Below, one piece after another: positions 44,720-55,362 of a stretch of DNA of 64,000 nucleotides. Source of the stretch: Corynebacterium stationis (GTDB taxonomy: Bacteria; Actinomycetota; Actinomycetes; Mycobacteriales; Mycobacteriaceae). The position numbers and the translations under genes were made by a program. Each line of letters starts with the position of its first letter. Positions within the stretch are counted from its first letter, which is position 1. The notes under the pieces are model-generated. The model saw only the letters and a list, made by a program, of their open reading frames with translations, ran no database searches and was not told the origin of the DNA. The stretch is from NCBI RefSeq assembly GCF_001941345.1, contig NZ_CP009251.1:2666001-2730000 (forward strand), in the 5' to 3' direction.

Positions 44720-47428
44720 CTATTCACGAAGGGCTTGCGCGAGTGCCGCTGGGAGTTCGGTGCGGGTGCGGATGCGCAGCTTGCGGTAGATACGCGTGAG
44801 GTGAAACTCCACGGTCTTGGGTGAAAGGAAGAGCTGCGCGGCGATTTCCTTGTTGGTCAACCCGCTGGCGGCGTGATGGGCGACTTCTAATTCCTGCGTC
44901 GTTAACGAAGACACCGAATTTTGCCGCGGACCCAACCCTCCGGCGCGGCGCTCGCGGTTGATCTTCTCTACATACGCATGCGCGCCCATGGATTGATAAA
45001 CCTCTGCGGCGCGAGCTAAGTAGGTATCCGCATGCCGGCGTCGACCCAGCCTGCGTAGCGCCTGGCCAAAGGCAAAAAGTGTTCTGCCCTGATAGGGTCG
45101 CATGTGGGTATTAGCCATCATGTCGATGGCTTCTTCATACAGTTTTACCCCACGGTCAGCCTCACCCAACACCAACGCTTGATGGGCACGCTCAGCGACC
45201 AGGCGTGCTTGGAGACCCAGATTATTTACGCGGTTAGCATCTTCTTCTGCAACGCTGAGAAGCTCATCTGCTTCTTCCAGGCGCTTGGTTTTTAGTAGCA
45301 CGTGAACTGCTAAGTCGCGCCATGGCCAAAATCCGGGCTGGCTAATAGATTGTTTCTTATCCAACGCGATGAGCTGGTCTGTTGCACGGATGGCATCAAC
45401 CATCTGGTTTTCCCGCAGGCCTGTGACCACGCGCGTGATCGCAGCGGGAACTTGCTGAATGACAAAGGCATCGTTGCTGATGATCAAACGATTTCGATAG
45501 TCCGCGGCGATGGAATAATCACCCCGCAGTTGCGAAATGATTGCACCAGTCCACAGTAATAACGGATCAAGTAGGTCAATCCCGAAGTGATCGGATTGGA
45601 ACAGTCCCTTTTCCACCGTAGCGAGTGCATCATCCCACTCTCCGAGTAAGAACTCCGCGCGCGCAAGCCACGCAATCTGCCACAAATCAATACGGGTAGC
45701 GCCTTCTTCGCGCGGCAGCTGCTGGAGTTCCTGGCGGGCAGAAACCGGATCGTCGTTAGCCAGCTTGACCCATCCCACGACCATGTGGCGGCGCTGAGCT
45801 AGCACTTTGGACTCCCCTGGCATCACCGGCATGTCAACATTTGCTCCGGTCAGAGCTACTTTCGCGACGTTGGCGATATAGCTTGCGGACAAGGCTGGCT
45901 CTGATTCAGGTCCGCCCCATTTCACCGCTTCTTCTGCGGCTTCAAGAACGCCCTGCAGATTCCAGTTAGCAATTTCCGCCAAAGCTTTATACCCAGCTAG
46001 CTGCGCGCGTACGGCATCGGGGGCGCTTTTATCTAAATCTGCGTTGCTAAACCGTGCCATGGCTTCGTTGCGCCGTCCTTGGTGGATAGCCAAGTACCCC
46101 AACAAAGAATCGCGCCACATATTCGGCGCTCGGGTATCCAAAGTGCGGGCACGATGCGCTACGGCACGGATATTGGACGAAGAAACTAAGGCTTCCATCT
46201 GGTTGAGCTCATATTGGCGTTGTTGGGCTTCAGTGGCAGCCAATTCAGAAGCTAATCGATAAAACTCCGCCGCCTCTTTCCAGCGCCCCGCGCTGCCCAG
46301 GCTATCGGCAGTTTTTGCAAGCTCGGTGGAAACATTTTCATCGTAACTGTTAAGGCTTCGCGCGCGGTGCACTAGTGCTTGTGCCCGATTTCCGCGGGCG
46401 GCATAGAACTTGTGCGCGCCTTTGTGAAAAGCACGGCGGCGTGCCGGGCCCACGAGCCCGCCAACCGTGGATTTGTCTTCCACCGCGCCAAATTCCAGCA
46501 CCGGTGGAAATACCCCGGGGGCTACGGTAAGGATTCCAGCATCGATAGCTGCTTCAATGGCCCAGTCCACGTCTTCGGTGCCCACCATGTGCTCGATGAG
46601 ATCCAACGTGGCTGGTTCATCCACACATGACATGGCTTGGAGTACTAACAGGGTTTCTTTGCTAAGCCCCTGTGATTTTTCCTCCCACCTTTTAATCCAT
46701 TGCTGCGGTACTTTAACAGTGACATTGCGGTTATTCCACGAATCAGCAGGCAAAGCCGTTAGTAATTCATGAACCTTGCCCAAGTATCCACCCGACATGG
46801 ATTGGATACGCTCGGCCAATTCCATCGGGATGCGCGCACCGACATCTGACAAGGCAAAGGTTTGAACTTCCTCTACCTTCATGGGGGTTAGTTGCACAAT
46901 ACTGTCTGCGTACGCCAAGTAAGGCGCGTTCGATGCCCCGGTAAGAAAGACGATAAAGCGCCCATCTTCTAACGTGCTCAGCGCAGCCCCGATGGCCTCC
47001 ACCGTAGATGCTTGCAACAAGTGCGCATCATCAATGTGTACCAGCGTGGATGCAAAAGGCGCATCCACCACGCCCACCATCGCAACCAATGGATCATCAC
47101 TCATAGGCTGTGCATCATCGCGGTCAGATTCCGTGAGCACCAAGTTAATGCGGTTGATAACTTCCTCAGTGCTCATGTCCGAGGTAGCTGACATTGAATA
47201 GGCCGACCACCCACGAAGATTGCGCAGAAGAGAACGTGCCAGCGAAGACTTACCTGTCCCAGAATCACCATGGATAGCTAAAATTTGGCCGATACCTGGG
47301 CTTAAGTTATTAATCTCCGACATCACCTTTTGGATCTCGGGACGGGCCAATAACGACAGATCAATTCCGCCGCGCTGCGATTTATTAGTGGCCATTGAAG
47401 TCATTTTAGAAGAAAAAGCCGTCGTCAT
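44720..47428 (-). CDS. benR: Large ATP-binding LuxR-type (LAL) regulator of benzoate genes
   Basis: This is about 900 residues long. The N-terminal AAA-type ATPase has Walker A 'GDSGTGKSSLARSL' (about residues 45-58 from the chosen start) and Walker B-like 'TLVHIDDAHLL'. A long helical-repeat middle (about 300-800) is TPR-like. The C-terminal LuxR HTH has 'LTTQELEVAHHAASGLTNKE' and 'SPKTVEFHLTRIYRKL'. It lies just downstream of benABCD on the same strand, the position of BenR in C. glutamicum; PcaO, its relative, would be on the pcaD strand. The start is uncertain: 47428, 47404 or 47395. A GTG at 47458 lies inside a hairpin and is rejected. Confidence 0.82.
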   Translation of the reverse strand: MTTAFSSKMTSMATNKSQRGGIDLSLLARPEIQKVMSEINNLSPGIGQILAIHGDSGTGKSSLARSLLRNLRGWSAYSMSATSDMSTEEVINRINLVLTESDRDDAQPMSDDPLVAMVGVVDAPFASTLVHIDDAHLLQASTVEAIGAALSTLEDGRFIVFLTGASNAPYLAYADSIVQLTPMKVEEVQTFALSDVGARIPMELAERIQSMSGGYLGKVHELLTALPADSWNNRNVTVKVPQQWIKRWEEKSQGLSKETLLVLQAMSCVDEPATLDLIEHMVGTEDVDWAIEAAIDAGILTVAPGVFPPVLEFGAVEDKSTVGGLVGPARRRAFHKGAHKFYAARGNRAQALVHRARSLNSYDENVSTELAKTADSLGSAGRWKEAAEFYRLASELAATEAQQRQYELNQMEALVSSSNIRAVAHRARTLDTRAPNMWRDSLLGYLAIHQGRRNEAMARFSNADLDKSAPDAVRAQLAGYKALAEIANWNLQGVLEAAEEAVKWGGPESEPALSASYIANVAKVALTGANVDMPVMPGESKVLAQRRHMVVGWVKLANDDPVSARQELQQLPREEGATRIDLWQIAWLARAEFLLGEWDDALATVEKGLFQSDHFGIDLLDPLLLWTGAIISQLRGDYSIAADYRNRLIISNDAFVIQQVPAAITRVVTGLRENQMVDAIRATDQLIALDKKQSISQPGFWPWRDLAVHVLLKTKRLEEADELLSVAEEDANRVNNLGLQARLVAERAHQALVLGEADRGVKLYEEAIDMMANTHMRPYQGRTLFAFGQALRRLGRRRHADTYLARAAEVYQSMGAHAYVEKINRERRAGGLGPRQNSVSSLTTQELEVAHHAASGLTNKEIAAQLFLSPKTVEFHLTRIYRKLRIRTRTELPAALAQALRE

Positions 47429-47437
47429 ATGCAAAAT

Positions 47438-47482
47438 GACAGGCTGCCTAAGCTTCACTGATAGAAGCTCGTGCAGCCTGTC
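47438..47482 (-). terminator. Hairpin between benD and benR
   Basis: GACAGGCTGC (47438-47447) pairs with GCAGCCTGTC (47473-47482) and an inner AGCTTC/GAAGCT stem continues it. On the minus strand ATTTTGC follows. It probably ends most benABCD transcripts and leaves benR to partial read-through or its own promoter. Confidence 0.7.
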
Positions 47483-47535
47483 TACTTTCTGTACTCGGAA
47501 TGGACCTGGAAGAGTGTTTAGACCATCAGTAGGTC

Positions 47536-48387
47536 TTAGCCCTGATCACCGCCGGAAACCGGAAGCACAGAACCGGTAATATAGCTTGCTTCCTTTGATG
47601 CCAAGAAGCAGATAGGTGCGGTTTGCTCATCCAAGGTGCCGTAACGCTTCATCAAGGATGAATCCACGGTCTGGTCAACAATTTGCTGGTACCATGCCTT
47701 TTCCTGCTCATCATCCGGCAATGGCCCACGTTGTACCGCGCGTGCTGGAGCCAGCGTGCCGCCAGGCGCTGCGGCAACAACGCGCACGTTGTGGTGCGCT
47801 GCTTCGTGCGCGAGTGCCGAAACAATCGCGTTGACTCCGCCCTTGGCTGCTGCATAAGGCACGCGGTTGATTCCGCCAGTGGCTGTCGATGACACGTTGA
47901 CAATAACACCCTGCTCGGAGCGAGAATCTTCCTTCGAAGAATTTCCAATCAAAGCGGGTAGAACCGCCCGGCACATCCACAGAGTGGGGAAGAGAGAACG
48001 GTTGATTTCCTTCTCAATCTCCTCCGGCGTGTAGTGCTCATAAGGTTTTGCCCAGATAGTGCCGCCGACGTTATTAATAAGGACATCGACGCGCCCGGCC
48101 TTCTCTAGCGCGAAGTCCACGGCGGACTGCGCACCAGCAAAGGTTTCTAGGTCAGCGGTGGTGGAATACACCTCGCCCACGCCGGCATCGAGAAGCTCTT
48201 GCGCTTTCTCATGCACCAAGTCCGCACGGTCTACTAAGACCACCGTGCCGTCTTCGCGCGCAATACGCTGGGCTACTGCAAAGCCGATGCCCTGGGCAGC
48301 ACCCGTGACGATGACAACCTGGTCTTTGAAGCGCTGCGGGGTGAAAATTCCTTGTTCATCGGCGGCTCCGCCAACTGGCATCGTCAT
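47536..48387 (-). CDS. benD: Benzoate cis-dihydrodiol dehydrogenase
   Basis: This 283-residue short-chain dehydrogenase has the NAD site 'VTGAAQGIGFAVA' (about residues 27-39), 'LINNVGG', and the catalytic set in 'VSSTA' and 'YAAAKGG'. It converts 1,6-dihydroxycyclohexadiene carboxylate to catechol with loss of CO2. The start abuts the benC stop with no gap. It is the last enzyme gene of benABCD. Confidence 0.94.
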   Translation of the reverse strand: MTMPVGGAADEQGIFTPQRFKDQVVIVTGAAQGIGFAVAQRIAREDGTVVLVDRADLVHEKAQELLDAGVGEVYSTTADLETFAGAQSAVDFALEKAGRVDVLINNVGGTIWAKPYEHYTPEEIEKEINRSLFPTLWMCRAVLPALIGNSSKEDSRSEQGVIVNVSSTATGGINRVPYAAAKGGVNAIVSALAHEAAHHNVRVVAAAPGGTLAPARAVQRGPLPDDEQEKAWYQQIVDQTVDSSLMKRYGTLDEQTAPICFLASKEASYITGSVLPVSGGDQG

Positions 48388-49482
48388 CTACACACCGACC
48401 TTTACTGCGACCTCTTCAGTCTTTTCCGCAACCTTCTCACCGGTCTCAGCGGCACCAGGCTGCTGGTTAGCGTTGAACTTCTCGTAGTAGAAATTCAGCG
48501 GCGGGGTGTCATGGCCGTCGAAGTACTTGCGTACTGCTTCCACCATTGGCGGTGGGCCACACAGGTAAGAATCGGCCTCGCCTTCAGCGAGGTGCTCAGT
48601 CGAATCCATGTGGTCAGTGACAAAGCCACAGCGCTCGTGTCCTTCTTCCTGGGAAAGTACCGTGAAGAAGTCGAAGTCATCGATGCGGTCCTTGTACGCA
48701 GCGATTTCCTCCAAGCGCACTAGGTCTTCGCTGGTGTTGGCGCCGTAGATAAGACGCACTGGGACATCGAGAAGCTCATCGTTTGCGAGAGATTCCATAA
48801 TCGACATCACTGGTGCCAAGCCCGTACCGCCAGCGAGTAAAAGCACTGGCTGCAGCGGCTCACGCAGGAAGAAGGAACCCATAGGGCCTTCAAATTCCAG
48901 CTTGTCGCCGACCTGAGCTACGTCCTTAAGCCAGTTGGTCATCAAACCATTCGGAGTGTTTTTGATCAGGAAGGCAATCTTGTCTTCCTGCGGACCGGTG
49001 GCGAAGGAGTAGGAACGGGTCTCTTCTGAACCAGGAACGGTGATATTGACGTATTGACCTGGCAGGAAGCTCAGACGCTCACGGTCTTCTACTTCTAGTT
49101 CCAGCTCAAAGACCGTGTCCGACAGCGGGCCGACTTTGGTGACGGTTGCGTTGAAAGTTTCGGGTCCAGTCTTGGCCAGCACGGAGGTGGTGCGAATCTG
49201 CAAGACCATGTCGGAGCGGGGCTTGGCCTGACATGGCAGGCAGAAGCCGTTGTCCAGCTCGTCCTGGGTCATGGCATCATCTACGAAGTCACCTTCGTCG
49301 AAGTCGCCAGATTCACAGAAAGCCTTACAGGTACCGCAGGCGCCGTCACGGCAGTCAAAAGGAATGTTGATCTTGGACTGGTAGGCCGCATCTGCAACGG
49401 TCTGGTCTTCTCCACACGGAATGAACTTGGTGATTCCGTCTTCGAAGGCGAGTGCAATCTTGTGCTCGGTTTGGGTAGACAT
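48388..49482 (-). CDS. benC: Benzoate 1,2-dioxygenase reductase
   Basis: The protein has 364 residues from ATG 49482, eight bases after GGAGG; the frame's first ATG (49488) is only two bases from that site. The N-terminal 2Fe-2S ferredoxin domain has 'CRDGACGTCKAFC' (Cys about 44, 49, 52) and 'CLPCQAK'. FAD ('RSYSFATGP') and NADH ('LAGGTGLAPVMSIM') domains follow. It feeds electrons from NADH to BenAB. Confidence 0.95.
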   Translation of the reverse strand: MSTQTEHKIALAFEDGITKFIPCGEDQTVADAAYQSKINIPFDCRDGACGTCKAFCESGDFDEGDFVDDAMTQDELDNGFCLPCQAKPRSDMVLQIRTTSVLAKTGPETFNATVTKVGPLSDTVFELELEVEDRERLSFLPGQYVNITVPGSEETRSYSFATGPQEDKIAFLIKNTPNGLMTNWLKDVAQVGDKLEFEGPMGSFFLREPLQPVLLLAGGTGLAPVMSIMESLANDELLDVPVRLIYGANTSEDLVRLEEIAAYKDRIDDFDFFTVLSQEEGHERCGFVTDHMDSTEHLAEGEADSYLCGPPPMVEAVRKYFDGHDTPPLNFYYEKFNANQQPGAAETGEKVAEKTEEVAVKVGV

Positions 49483-49512
49483 AATCATGTCCTCCTTTAA
49501 GTATGTACGGAT

Positions 49513-50025
49513 TTAGACCATGTAGACATCGACGATGTGGTGGATGAAGTCATTGCGCAAGATGATGCGCTGCTTCTTAAACAGTGGCTTGCCAGTGGAA
49601 AGGTCCAAGGTGGCAAACGTAGTACCGAAGTAGTTATCGGTGGTCTCGTAGCGGTAGTAGTAGTTAGTCCAGTTAAAGCGGATGTCTACTTCGTTCTCGC
49701 GACGCTCCAGGATTTCCACGTTGGTGATGTTGTGACCAGTGCGTGGGTCTGGCAAAGAGGTTGCAGAGGAACGCTCGGTGCGGATGCGGAAGATGCGGTC
49801 TTCCAGGCCTGCGCGGTTCGGGTAGTAGATGAGCGAGATTTCAGACTGTGGGTCTTCGGTGAGTTCACCGTCATCGTCCCACGCGGGCATCCAGTACTCG
49901 GCATCCTCGGTGAAGCATTCGATCCACTCTTCAAAGTGGCGGTCATCGAGCAATCTGGCCTGGTAGTAGAGGAAGTCTTCTACTTCCGTGCGGGTGATTT
50001 CTTGGGTCATTAGTGCTTGCGACAT
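49513..50025 (-). CDS. benB: Benzoate 1,2-dioxygenase, beta subunit
   Basis: This 170-residue small subunit of a ring-hydroxylating dioxygenase (NTF2-like fold) has 'DFLYYQARLLDDRHFEEWIE' and 'YWMPAW' near the N terminus and 'SLIYYPNRAGLEDRIFRIRT' in the middle, all typical of BenB/XylY. The beta subunit is structural in the A3B3 hexamer. GAGAGG precedes the ATG. The gene lies 72 bases after benA. Confidence 0.95.
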   Translation of the reverse strand: MSQALMTQEITRTEVEDFLYYQARLLDDRHFEEWIECFTEDAEYWMPAWDDDGELTEDPQSEISLIYYPNRAGLEDRIFRIRTERSSATSLPDPRTGHNITNVEILERRENEVDIRFNWTNYYYRYETTDNYFGTTFATLDLSTGKPLFKKQRIILRNDFIHHIVDVYMV

Positions 50026-50097
50026 GGTGGGTAGACCTCTCCTTATATAGAAGGTTGAGAAAAAGAATCTGTATGAAAAGTGCCGGCGTGCAGTTGC

Positions 50098-51615
50098 TTA
50101 TCGACGACGGGAGCGGCGCGAACGACGTGGTGCGCCCTGTCCGGAGGCAGCCTTTTCTGCGGCTGCTGCTTCAGCGGCTTCCTTGCGTGCGGCAGCGGCA
50201 AGCGCATACTCACGCGCGGATTCAGTTGCAGCCTTCTCATCGAAGAGGTCCTTGTTGACAGAAGCATCCATCTTGACCGCAGCGCGCATGACGTCTTCCC
50301 AGTAGCCGTGCTGGATTGGGTACAGACCTTCGTCTTCGGTACGTGCACCAGAGGAAAGAACCTCGTTGAGCTGCAGCTTCTGCGCCAACTCATTAGGACC
50401 ACTTTGCTGCTGGTGAAGACCACGGGTCATGTCATTCCATGGGAACGAGGTAGCCAGGTAGGTCTTCTGACAAGAACGGAACTCTTCCAGGTCATCTGGA
50501 GTAGCCATGCCGGTCGCGTTGAAGAAGTCTTCGTATTGACGGATGCGGTTAGCTCGGGACTCTGCGGACTCCCCCTTGGGCGCGATGCAGTAAATGGTCA
50601 CCTTGGTCTTATCCACAGAGATTGGCTCGAGGCGTCGGATCTGAGTGGAGAACTGGTCCATGATGTAGACATTTGGGTAGAGGCACAGGTTGCGGGATGC
50701 GCCCACCATGAAGTTTGCGCGCTCTTCACCGTGCAGTTCTTTTAGTTCGCTCAGGCGGTCATACACTGGGCGGTCTTCTGGGTTTGCCCATTGGCTCCAC
50801 AGCATGAGGTGGCCATTCGGGAAGGAGAAGTAGCCCCCACCCTGGTTGCCCCACTCACCAGCACTCATCGCGCGGGTTTCATTCTTGGACTCACCGGAGT
50901 CACGACGGGAAGTGGTTGCCGCGTAGTTCCAATGGGTGGAAGAAACGTGGTAGCCGTCAGCACCGTTTTCTGCCTGCAGCTTCCAGTTACCGTCATAGGT
51001 GTAGGTGGAAGAGCCACGCAGGACTTCCAAACCTTCTGGGGACTGGTCAATGAGCATGTCCAAGACAGCACGTGAATCACCCAAGTGTTCTTCCAGGTCA
51101 ACTACGTCTGGGTTCAAAGAGCCAAAGAGGAAACCGCGGTAGCTTTCAAAGCGTGGAACACGGCGCAGGTCGTGGCTGCCGTCCTTGCGGAAGTTTTCTG
51201 GGTATCCGCCAGTTTCTTCGTCCTTGACCTTGAGCAGGCGGCCATCATTGGAGAAGGTCCAGCCGTGGAAAGGGCAAGTGATCGTGGTGCGGTTATCGGT
51301 CTTGCGGCGGCACAGCATCGCACCGCGGTGGGAACATGCATTGATCAGTGCGTTGAGCTCGCCGTCTTTGGAACGAGTGATCATGATTGGCTGACGGCCG
51401 ATGTTGGTGGTGTAGTAGTCGCCAACATTCGGAATCTGCGATTCGTGCGCGAGGAAGATCCAGTTGCCTTCGAAGATGTAGCGCATTTCCAGGTCAAAAA
51501 GTTCCTGGTCGGTAAACACCTTGCGGTTGACGCGAACAACGCCTTCTTCAGGACGGTAGTCCAGTGCGTTTTCCAGTGTTTCATCAACCGAATTACGGCG
51601 CGCTTGTACAGACAT
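50098..51615 (-). CDS. benA: Benzoate 1,2-dioxygenase, alpha subunit, with extended C terminus
   Basis: This 505-residue oxygenase subunit adds both atoms of O2 to benzoate. Its Rieske centre is 'CSHRGAMLC' and 'CPFHGW' (Cys/His about 94, 96, 114, 117). The catalytic iron ligands lie in '[13 protein letters not shown]' (His about 223 and 228). The last 45-50 residues are unusual: an Ala/Glu-rich helix followed by an Arg-rich end (RRSRRSRRR), which benzoate dioxygenases do not normally have as far as I know. It is first in benABCD and divergent from catA. Confidence 0.95.
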   Translation of the reverse strand: MSVQARRNSVDETLENALDYRPEEGVVRVNRKVFTDQELFDLEMRYIFEGNWIFLAHESQIPNVGDYYTTNIGRQPIMITRSKDGELNALINACSHRGAMLCRRKTDNRTTITCPFHGWTFSNDGRLLKVKDEETGGYPENFRKDGSHDLRRVPRFESYRGFLFGSLNPDVVDLEEHLGDSRAVLDMLIDQSPEGLEVLRGSSTYTYDGNWKLQAENGADGYHVSSTHWNYAATTSRRDSGESKNETRAMSAGEWGNQGGGYFSFPNGHLMLWSQWANPEDRPVYDRLSELKELHGEERANFMVGASRNLCLYPNVYIMDQFSTQIRRLEPISVDKTKVTIYCIAPKGESAESRANRIRQYEDFFNATGMATPDDLEEFRSCQKTYLATSFPWNDMTRGLHQQQSGPNELAQKLQLNEVLSSGARTEDEGLYPIQHGYWEDVMRAAVKMDASVNKDLFDEKAATESAREYALAAAARKEAAEAAAAEKAASGQGAPRRSRRSRRR

Positions 51616-53002
<1,387 letters not shown>

Positions 53003-53102
53003 TCCCCTTCGCTAGATAAACCCTCTATCGCCTCGTGTTCACAATGGCCGCCACGGCTAATGTGGGATACGAGGCTTTAGTCATGAAAGGACGCATAATT
53101 AC

Positions 53103-54224
53103 ATGTCAGCACCCATTATTGAAGCTATTGAAACCCGAATCTTAGATGTTCCACTTATCCGTCCGCACGGGTTCGCGACGTTTACCGCCAATGAGCAGCC
53201 TATTTTGCTCGTACAGGTCAAGCTGTCGGACGGGTCCACGGGATTCGGCGAGGGTGTCGTACCAGGTGGCGCTTGGTGGGGCGGGGAGACGGTTGAGACC
53301 ATGCAGGCCATCGTCGAAAAGTACCTGGCACCGGCCACCATTGGCCGCAAGGCTTCGGAGATTTCCGGCATCGTGCACGGTTGGGAACGCCACGTTGCTA
53401 ACATGCGCTTTGCCAAGGCCGGGTTAGAGATCGCTCTTTTCGATGCCTACGCTCGTTCCCTTAACATCCCCCTCGCTGACCTGCTCGGCGGCAAGTTCCG
53501 CGATAGCCTCGACTGCACCTGGGCCCTCGGCGTACTACCGCTTGAGGAGGCTGTCGCTGAGGTCGAAGAGCGTATTACTTCACATGGGCACAAGTCTTTC
53601 AAGCTCAAGATGGGTTCTGGCGATCCAGCAACGGACGTTTCTCGCATCGCAGAGCTTGTCGATGCCCTCGACGGCCGCGTCTCCTTCCGCATCGACATCA
53701 ATGCCCGCTGGGACCGCCTGACTTCCCTGCGCTTCTTGCCAAAACTCGCTGAGGCTGGCGTAGAGCTCTTTGAGCAACCAACGCCTGCTGATGACTTGGA
53801 TACCCTCCGCGAGATTACCCAGCGCATTGGCGTTCCTGTTATGGCCGATGAGTCCGTCTGCTCCCCCGCCGACGCCCTCGCGGTGGTCAAGAAGCAAGCC
53901 GCCGACGTCGTCGCTATCAAGACCACCAAGCTCGGTGGCCTACTCGCATCCAAGAAGACCGCCGCCATCGCTGAGACCGCTGGTCTCGCCTGCCACGGCG
54001 CCACCTCCCTGGAAGGACCTTTCGGCACCGCCGCTTCCCTACACTTCTGCGCCTCCACCCCAGCGGTCACCTACGGCACCGAGCTCTTCGGCCCCATGCT
54101 GCTGAAGGAAACCTACGTCGAAAATGACATCGAGTACCGCGACGGTAAGGTCTTCGTCCCCGAAGGCCCCGGCACCGGCTTGAACCCTGACTGGGACCAG
54201 ATCAACAAGTTCACGCGAAAATAG
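53103..54224 (+). CDS. catB: Muconate cycloisomerase
   Basis: This 373-residue enolase-superfamily enzyme has the KxK base motif in 'HKSFKLKMGSG' (about residues 164-174) and metal ligands in 'RIDINARW' (Asp), 'ELFEQPTP' (Glu) and 'MADESVC' (Asp). The second lysine is in 'AIKTTKLGG'. It turns cis,cis-muconate into muconolactone. The 100-base gap after catA has only a weak inverted repeat, so cotranscription is likely. Confidence 0.95.
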   Translation: MSAPIIEAIETRILDVPLIRPHGFATFTANEQPILLVQVKLSDGSTGFGEGVVPGGAWWGGETVETMQAIVEKYLAPATIGRKASEISGIVHGWERHVANMRFAKAGLEIALFDAYARSLNIPLADLLGGKFRDSLDCTWALGVLPLEEAVAEVEERITSHGHKSFKLKMGSGDPATDVSRIAELVDALDGRVSFRIDINARWDRLTSLRFLPKLAEAGVELFEQPTPADDLDTLREITQRIGVPVMADESVCSPADALAVVKKQAADVVAIKTTKLGGLLASKKTAAIAETAGLACHGATSLEGPFGTAASLHFCASTPAVTYGTELFGPMLLKETYVENDIEYRDGKVFVPEGPGTGLNPDWDQINKFTRK

Positions 54225-54274
54225 TCAAGCAACTTCCGCAAAAAGAGACAACCAACGATGTAACAAGGAGAAAA

Positions 54275-54568
54275 ATGCTGTTTTTGGCACGCATGGATGT
54301 AAATTTCCCCGATTCACTCACCCCTGAACAAACCGCTGACTTCCAGGCCCGCGAGAAGGAATACTCCGGCAACCTGCAGGAAAAAGGCATCATGCGCGCC
54401 ATCTGGCGCGTCGTCGGCGAGTACGCCAACTACTCCATCTTCGACGTTGATGACCACGATGAGCTGCACACTATCCTCAGCGGCTTCCCCATGTTCAAGT
54501 ACATGGACGTGAAAATCACGCCACTAGCCAAGCACCCTAACGCACTGAAGTACTACCTGCGCGATTAA
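54275..54568 (+). CDS. catC: Muconolactone isomerase
   Basis: This 97-residue protein has the length and sequence of CatC: 'MLFLARMDVNFPDSLTPEQT' at the start, 'LQEKGIMRAIWRVVGEYANY' and 'LSGFPMFKYMDVKITPLAKH'. It makes the enol-lactone used by PcaD. AAGGAG lies before the ATG, 50 bases after catB. It is the last gene before the accessory region. Confidence 0.96.
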   Translation: MLFLARMDVNFPDSLTPEQTADFQAREKEYSGNLQEKGIMRAIWRVVGEYANYSIFDVDDHDELHTILSGFPMFKYMDVKITPLAKHPNALKYYLRD

Positions 54569-54600
54569 ATTCTTGGAGCTAAAGCACCGAAGTCAAAAGG

Positions 54601-54648
54601 ATACTGGGCATTACTGTCACTTATTTACAGTGATGCCCAGTATATTTA
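54601..54648. terminator. Bidirectional terminator after catC
   Basis: ATACTGGGCATTACTGT (54601-54617) pairs with 54627-54643 over 17 bases with one G-T pair. It is flanked by AT-rich sequence. The convergent accessory gene stops at 54646, so the same hairpin ends both. It marks the border between the catabolic cluster and the accessory region. Confidence 0.8.
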
Positions 54649-55359
54649 CTCCCTAAAGTCCCGAATGTACTGGTTCATTTCTCTACGGACGCTCGATCTT
54701 TCTTCAGGAATCTTCAGCCTATCTTGACGTGAAGGTTGTGCCCCTGATTTTTCACGTAGCCAATTCAAGCAATCGCGTGATGCAATTTCGACTTCCTCAG
54801 ATGACTCAGCATTAAACTCTTCACACCAGCTTTCGATGAGCTCGGTCTCTTCAAAAAATGGCTCAGTCGCTACTTGAAAGTCGGTGGTCGGCACTAAGAC
54901 TCGAGAGGAAAAATGTACCCAGCGCTGCAAGAGAATATTAATCCCTAGGTTTGATAAAATTGACGCCCGTCTAGTGAACTGATCTGGAGACACCGTATAC
55001 AGCTCGTTAAAATTAACAGCCCATACTTTTCCTTCAGGAGCCTCTACTTCCAAGCCTGGAAGTGCCATATACCCATAGTTGGCTTGCCAGTCCGCTTCTG
55101 ACCAACTTTTGACTTTATCTAATCGAGCCACCAGCAACTTTGAGCGGAGCTTAATACCATCACGCCGCATTGAACAGGGATGCTGCAAAACCATAATCAT
55201 TCGAGGCCGCTTTGTGGAACCTGGTTCTAGTTGAACCTCTTTAAAAACATCCCCAGTCAAAAAAGGTCGACCGGAGACTATTTCATCTCCTTGAGCGAGA
55301 TAAAGACTTGAAGAGCGTAAGGTTCCATTATTGTAGGGCGAAGCCAATCTTGCCGACAC
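54646..55359 (-). CDS. Third gene of the TIGR04255/Xre cassette, unrecognised
   Basis: This 237-residue soluble protein belongs to no family I recognise. A first beta-rich half contains 'GDVFKEVQLEPG' and 'RPRMIMVLQHPCSMR' (about residues 37-65). This vaguely recalls the MazF/PemK pattern, but I would not assign it. The second half is helical, with Glu-rich and basic tail segments. GTG at 55359 follows AAAGGATAAG; it starts three bases after the stop of the HTH gene. The cassette A-B-C is one tight transcription unit. Confidence 0.7.
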   Translation of the reverse strand: MSARLASPYNNGTLRSSSLYLAQGDEIVSGRPFLTGDVFKEVQLEPGSTKRPRMIMVLQHPCSMRRDGIKLRSKLLVARLDKVKSWSEADWQANYGYMALPGLEVEAPEGKVWAVNFNELYTVSPDQFTRRASILSNLGINILLQRWVHFSSRVLVPTTDFQVATEPFFEETELIESWCEEFNAESSEEVEIASRDCLNWLREKSGAQPSRQDRLKIPEERSSVRREMNQYIRDFRE

Positions 55360-55362
55360 TTC

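Noticed and set aside
47429..47458. GTG at 47458 as the benR start
   Set aside because: It lies inside the benD terminator hairpin and has no ribosome site; an internal ATG is more likely.
53027..53080. Inverted repeat GCCTCGT/ACGAGGC between catA and catB
   Set aside because: The loop is long and no T tract follows; catABC are more simply read as one operon.
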